Source of the DNA: JAEUNJ01 sp052035955
GTDB taxonomy: Bacteria; Pseudomonadota; Gammaproteobacteria; Burkholderiales; Rhodocyclaceae
DNA length: 15,812 nt
NCBI GenBank assembly: GCA_052035955.1
Contig: JBPOHD010000050.1
Coordinates: 1-15,812, forward strand
Reading direction: 5' to 3'
The position numbers and the translations under genes are program-made. Each line of letters starts with the position of its first letter. The first letter of the stretch is position 1. Shown in pieces: positions 13,544 through 15,812 of this stretch. Under the pieces are notes generated by a model. It was not told the origin of the DNA, made no database searches, and was given only the letters and a program-made list of their open reading frames with translations.

Positions 13544-13894
13544 TCAGAACACGAGGACCCGGTCGGCCGCCGCCGTCCAGGCCGCGAGATCGGCCAGGGT
13601 CCGGCGCAGGGCGCCGGGCACCAGTTCGCCGTCCGCGATGCCGCGGGCGGTCATGCAGGTGCCGCAGAGGCCGACCTCGCCGTCGGTGGCGACCATCCGG
13701 ACCATGTCGCCGGCGTTGTACCAGCCGTCCGGGACCTTCTGCCCCCCTTTCGCGCAGGCCACCGCGTCCCCCATGAGGAAGACCCGCACCTGCTGGTCGG
13801 GCAGCCTGGACAGGGCTTTGGCCAGGCGCAAGCCGTTGTAGCTGCGCTCGCTGCCGTAAGGCGGATCGTTGAGGATAAACAGGGTTGCAGGCAT
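13544..13894 (-). CDS. DsrE/DsrF-like sulfur-relay protein
   Basis: 116 residues, cytoplasmic. The N-terminal ATLFILNDPPYGSERSYNGLRLA and the segment VRVFLMGDAVACA (37-49) are typical of the DsrE/YchN/TusD fold, which carries persulfide on cysteine. Cysteines are C47 in the first core motif and C77 and C80 in the LCGTC loop; one of the latter pair is the probable persulfide acceptor. The frame extends to 13948, but the ATG at 13894 is preceded by GGAGGA at good spacing and matches the family's N-terminus. It is the first gene of the operon, transcribed away from the ArsR-rhodanese gene across a shared promoter region with a 16-bp palindrome. Confidence 0.9.
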   Translation of the reverse strand: MPATLFILNDPPYGSERSYNGLRLAKALSRLPDQQVRVFLMGDAVACAKGGQKVPDGWYNAGDMVRMVATDGEVGLCGTCMTARGIADGELVPGALRRTLADLAAWTAAADRVLVF

Positions 13895-13948
13895 GGCGCT
13901 TTCCTCCGCGCGGCGCGCCGCGGCGCATGTGGTCGACGCGGCTATCAA

Positions 13949-13964
13949 TCTAACGATCGTTAGA
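13949..13964. promoter_or_regulatory. Perfect 16-bp operator palindrome in the divergent promoter
   Basis: TCTAACGATCGTTAGA is fully self-complementary and lies between the DsrE operon start (55 bases away) and the ArsR-rhodanese start (65 bases away). It is well placed for the ArsR-rhodanese protein to control both directions. A CAATCTA motif repeats directly at 13947 and 13967, so there may be a second half-site. The arms (CTAA-N6-TTAG) have opposite polarity to the dyads at 3801 and 4412, so it is not the same site. Confidence 0.65.
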
Positions 13965-14029
13965 CCAATCTAGTCCCGCGGCCGGCTGCAAGTCAAGGAA
14001 AACGCCGAACCCGGATAACATTCGTCGCC

Positions 14030-14695
14030 ATGGGACCCGCCAGGAGTGACACGCGTCGCCTCAAGGACCTGCTCTACGAGCAGGTGGCGCGCATCGGCAA
14101 GGCCGCCGGCAGCCCGAAGCGGCTGGAACTGATCGAGCTGCTGTGCCAGGGGGAGAAGACGGTGGACACCCTGGCCCGGGAGGCGGCGATCAGCATGAAG
14201 CTGGCCAGCGCCCACCTGCGGGCGCTGCGCCAGGCGCACCTGGTGGACACCGAGAAACAGGGCAAGAACGTGGTCTATCGCATCGCCAACCGGGCGGTGG
14301 CGGATTTCTGGGTGGCCACCCGAACCCTGGCCGAGGACCGGCTGGTGGAGCTGCGGCTGGCCCTCGGCCGGATGGCGAGCCACCCGCAGGAACTGGCGCC
14401 CCAGGACCGGGAGAGCCTGGTGAAGCGGGCCCGCAAGGGGGAGATCGTGGTCATCGACGTGCGGCCGGCCGCCGAGTACGCGGCGGCCCACCTGCCCTTC
14501 GCCCGCTCGATCCCCCTGGAGGAACTGAAAGGCCGGCTGGCCGAGCTGCCGCCGGAAAAGACCATCGTCGCCTACTGCCGCGGCCCCTACTGCCTGATGG
14601 CCCGGGATGCCGTGGAACTCCTGCGCCGCCAGGGCTTCGACGCCCTGCGCCTGCCGGAAGGCGTCGCCGAGTGGGGCATCGCGCCGGTGCGCTGA
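14030..14695 (+). CDS. ArsR-family regulator fused to a rhodanese domain
   Basis: 221 residues. The N-terminal winged helix (about 12-100) has the ArsR pattern GSPKRLELIELLCQGEKTVDTLA (27-49), the recognition helix SMKLASAHLRALRQAHLV (55-72) and the wing EKQGKNVVYRI. The C-terminal rhodanese domain (about 120-221) contains VIDVRPAAEYAAAHLPFARSIPL and the active-site loop YCRGPYCLM with C183 as the probable persulfide-carrying residue and C188 nearby. The metal motif ELCVCDL of arsenic-sensing ArsR is absent; C39 is the only cysteine in the DNA-binding part. It probably senses sulfane sulfur or thiol state through the rhodanese domain and represses the divergent DsrE operon and itself. No strong ribosome binding site precedes the ATG; translation may be leaderless or weak. 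It converges on the ACR3 gene, 39 bases apart. Confidence 0.92.
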   Translation: MGPARSDTRRLKDLLYEQVARIGKAAGSPKRLELIELLCQGEKTVDTLAREAAISMKLASAHLRALRQAHLVDTEKQGKNVVYRIANRAVADFWVATRTLAEDRLVELRLALGRMASHPQELAPQDRESLVKRARKGEIVVIDVRPAAEYAAAHLPFARSIPLEELKGRLAELPPEKTIVAYCRGPYCLMARDAVELLRRQGFDALRLPEGVAEWGIAPVR

Positions 14696-14737
14696 GGCTT
14701 TCCGGCCTTGCCGGCGGCCGCCGGTCGCGGCGCCTCA
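14693..14737. terminator. Possible bidirectional terminator between convergent genes
   Basis: TGAGGC (14693-14698) pairs with GCCTCA (14732-14737) around an inner perfect palindrome CCGGCGGCCGCCGG (14711-14724). The outer arms contain the stop codons of both convergent genes. There is no T-run on either strand, so it may only act as a hairpin barrier. The GC-rich background makes chance pairing likely. Confidence 0.3.
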
Positions 14738-15811
14738 GGCCTTCCCTTCGTACCACCCCTTGCTGGCGTTGACCACGCGCACCACCAGCAGCATCACCGG
14801 CACCTCGATCAGCACGCCCACCACCGTGGCCAGGGCGGCGCCGGACTCGAAGCCGAACAGGCTGATGGCGGCCGCCACGGCCAGTTCGAAGAAGTTGCTG
14901 GCGCCGATCAGCGCCGAGGGGCAGGCGACGTCGTGCTTCTCGCCCAGGACCCGGTTGAGCCAGTAGGCCAGGGCCGAGTTGAAGAAGACCTGGATCAGGA
15001 TGGGCACGGCGAGCAGCGCGATGACCAGGGGCTGGTCGATGATGGCCTTGCCCTGGAAGGCGAAGAGCAGCACCAGGGTGGCCAGCAACGCGCTGATCGA
15101 CCAGGGACCCATCCTCGCCATCACCGCCTCGAAATGGGCCTGCCCCTTCCCGAGCAGCATCCGCCGCCAGAGCTGGGCCAGGGCCAGCGGGATGACGATG
15201 TAGAGGACCACCGAGGTGACCAGGGTGTCCCAGGGCACGGTGATGGCGGAGATGCCGAGCAGCAGGCCGACGATGGGGGCGAAGGCGAAGACCATGATGG
15301 TGTCGTTCACCGCCACCTGGGAGAGGGTGAACAGCGGGTCGCCGTTGGACAGCCGGCTCCAGACGAAGACCATGGCCGTGCAGGGCGCCGCGGCGAGCAG
15401 GATGAGGCCGGCGATGTAGCCGTCGAGCTGGTCGGCCGGCAGCATCGGCGCGAAGAGGTTGCGCACGAACAGCCAGCCGAGGAAGGCCATGGAGAAGGGC
15501 TTCACCAGCCAGTTCACGAACAGGGTGACGCCGATGCCTTTGACATGGCTCCTGACCTCGTGCAGGGCGCCGAAGTCCACCTTCACCAGCATGGGGATGA
15601 TCATCACCCAGATCAGCAGGCCCACGGGGATGTTTACCCGCGCCACCTCCATGCGGCCCAGGGCCTGGAAGGGCGCCGGCAGGAACTGGCCCAGGGCGAT
15701 GCCGGCCAGGATGCACAGGAAGACCCAGAGGGTCAGCCAGCGCTCGAAGAGGGACATGGGCGCACCCCCAGCCGCGGCGGCCTTGGCGGTGACTTCGCAC
15801 TGGGCGGACAT
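14735..15811 (-). CDS. acr3: ACR3-type arsenite efflux permease
   Basis: 358 residues with about ten membrane helices, the normal length for bacterial ACR3 pumps. They export arsenite, and sometimes antimonite, using the proton motive force. The essential cysteine is C144 in LAAAPCTAMVFVWS (139-152), and the conserved late-helix glutamate is E336 in GVLIEVPVML. Other family stretches are WVMIIPMLVKVDF (68-80), LSQVAVNDTIMVFAFAP (163-179) and GASNFFELAVAAAISLFG (303-320). The ATG at 15811 fits typical ACR3 N-termini (MSAQCEV...), but only one base upstream is visible, so the promoter and start cannot be checked. Further ars genes may lie beyond the right edge. It is convergent with the ArsR-rhodanese gene, so that regulator does not simply lead its operon. 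Confidence 0.93.
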   Translation of the reverse strand: MSAQCEVTAKAAAAGGAPMSLFERWLTLWVFLCILAGIALGQFLPAPFQALGRMEVARVNIPVGLLIWVMIIPMLVKVDFGALHEVRSHVKGIGVTLFVNWLVKPFSMAFLGWLFVRNLFAPMLPADQLDGYIAGLILLAAAPCTAMVFVWSRLSNGDPLFTLSQVAVNDTIMVFAFAPIVGLLLGISAITVPWDTLVTSVVLYIVIPLALAQLWRRMLLGKGQAHFEAVMARMGPWSISALLATLVLLFAFQGKAIIDQPLVIALLAVPILIQVFFNSALAYWLNRVLGEKHDVACPSALIGASNFFELAVAAAISLFGFESGAALATVVGVLIEVPVMLLVVRVVNASKGWYEGKA

Positions 15812-15812
15812 G

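Noticed and set aside
11631..13841. Plus-strand 736-residue open frame
   Set aside because: Antisense to three genes of the thiol operon at once; low-complexity composition.

Overview
The window is very GC-rich and reads as chromosome from a free-living, respiring proteobacterium, most likely beta- or gammaproteobacterial. Pointers are the TAT-dependent Rieske protein, a sigma-54 activator, an ACR3 arsenite pump and many GTAG-headed REP palindromes. I cannot name the species. Nearly all genes lie on the minus strand; the ArsR-rhodanese gene is the only confident plus-strand gene.

Layout. 1-~1020: 5' part of an IS110-family insertion sequence (transposase running off the left edge, leader that could encode a bridge RNA). 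1048-1245: REP repeats. 1351-3760: an orphan LolD/MacB-type ABC ATPase and a cobalamin-type radical SAM enzyme. 4008-4397: an OsmC-like protein. The radical SAM and OsmC genes share an ATTAG-N6-CTAAT operator. 4486-5146: REP island with a composite repeat. 5255-10332: a 48-residue membrane protein, an orphan Rieske protein, a PAS/sigma-54 activator and a type IIC-like P-type cation ATPase. 10413-11244: a second REP island with two tandem composite repeats, inverted relative to the first. 11359-13894: a four-gene thiol/sulfur operon (DsrE-like, SAM methyltransferase, thioredoxin-DsbD-like fusion, small CxxC thioredoxin-like protein). 14030-14695: the divergent ArsR-rhodanese regulator. 14735-15811: ACR3.

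Two circuits stand out. First, the Rieske gene has a well-placed sigma-54 promoter (correct -24/-12 spacing, about 30 nt from the start codon). A CTGCCA/TGGCAG dyad sits about 130 bp upstream of the predicted transcription start, next to the gene for a PAS-type sigma-54 activator, and the same dyad occurs upstream of the activator gene. This predicts a self-contained regulated unit of activator, Rieske protein and 48-residue membrane protein, with no cytochrome b or c1 gene in the window. Second, an ArsR regulator fused to a rhodanese domain faces a thiol-relay operon across a perfect 16-bp palindrome, and ACR3 converges on it from the other side. This suggests control by sulfane sulfur, thiol stress or arsenic.

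Functions are inferred from motifs read by eye; no database search was possible.
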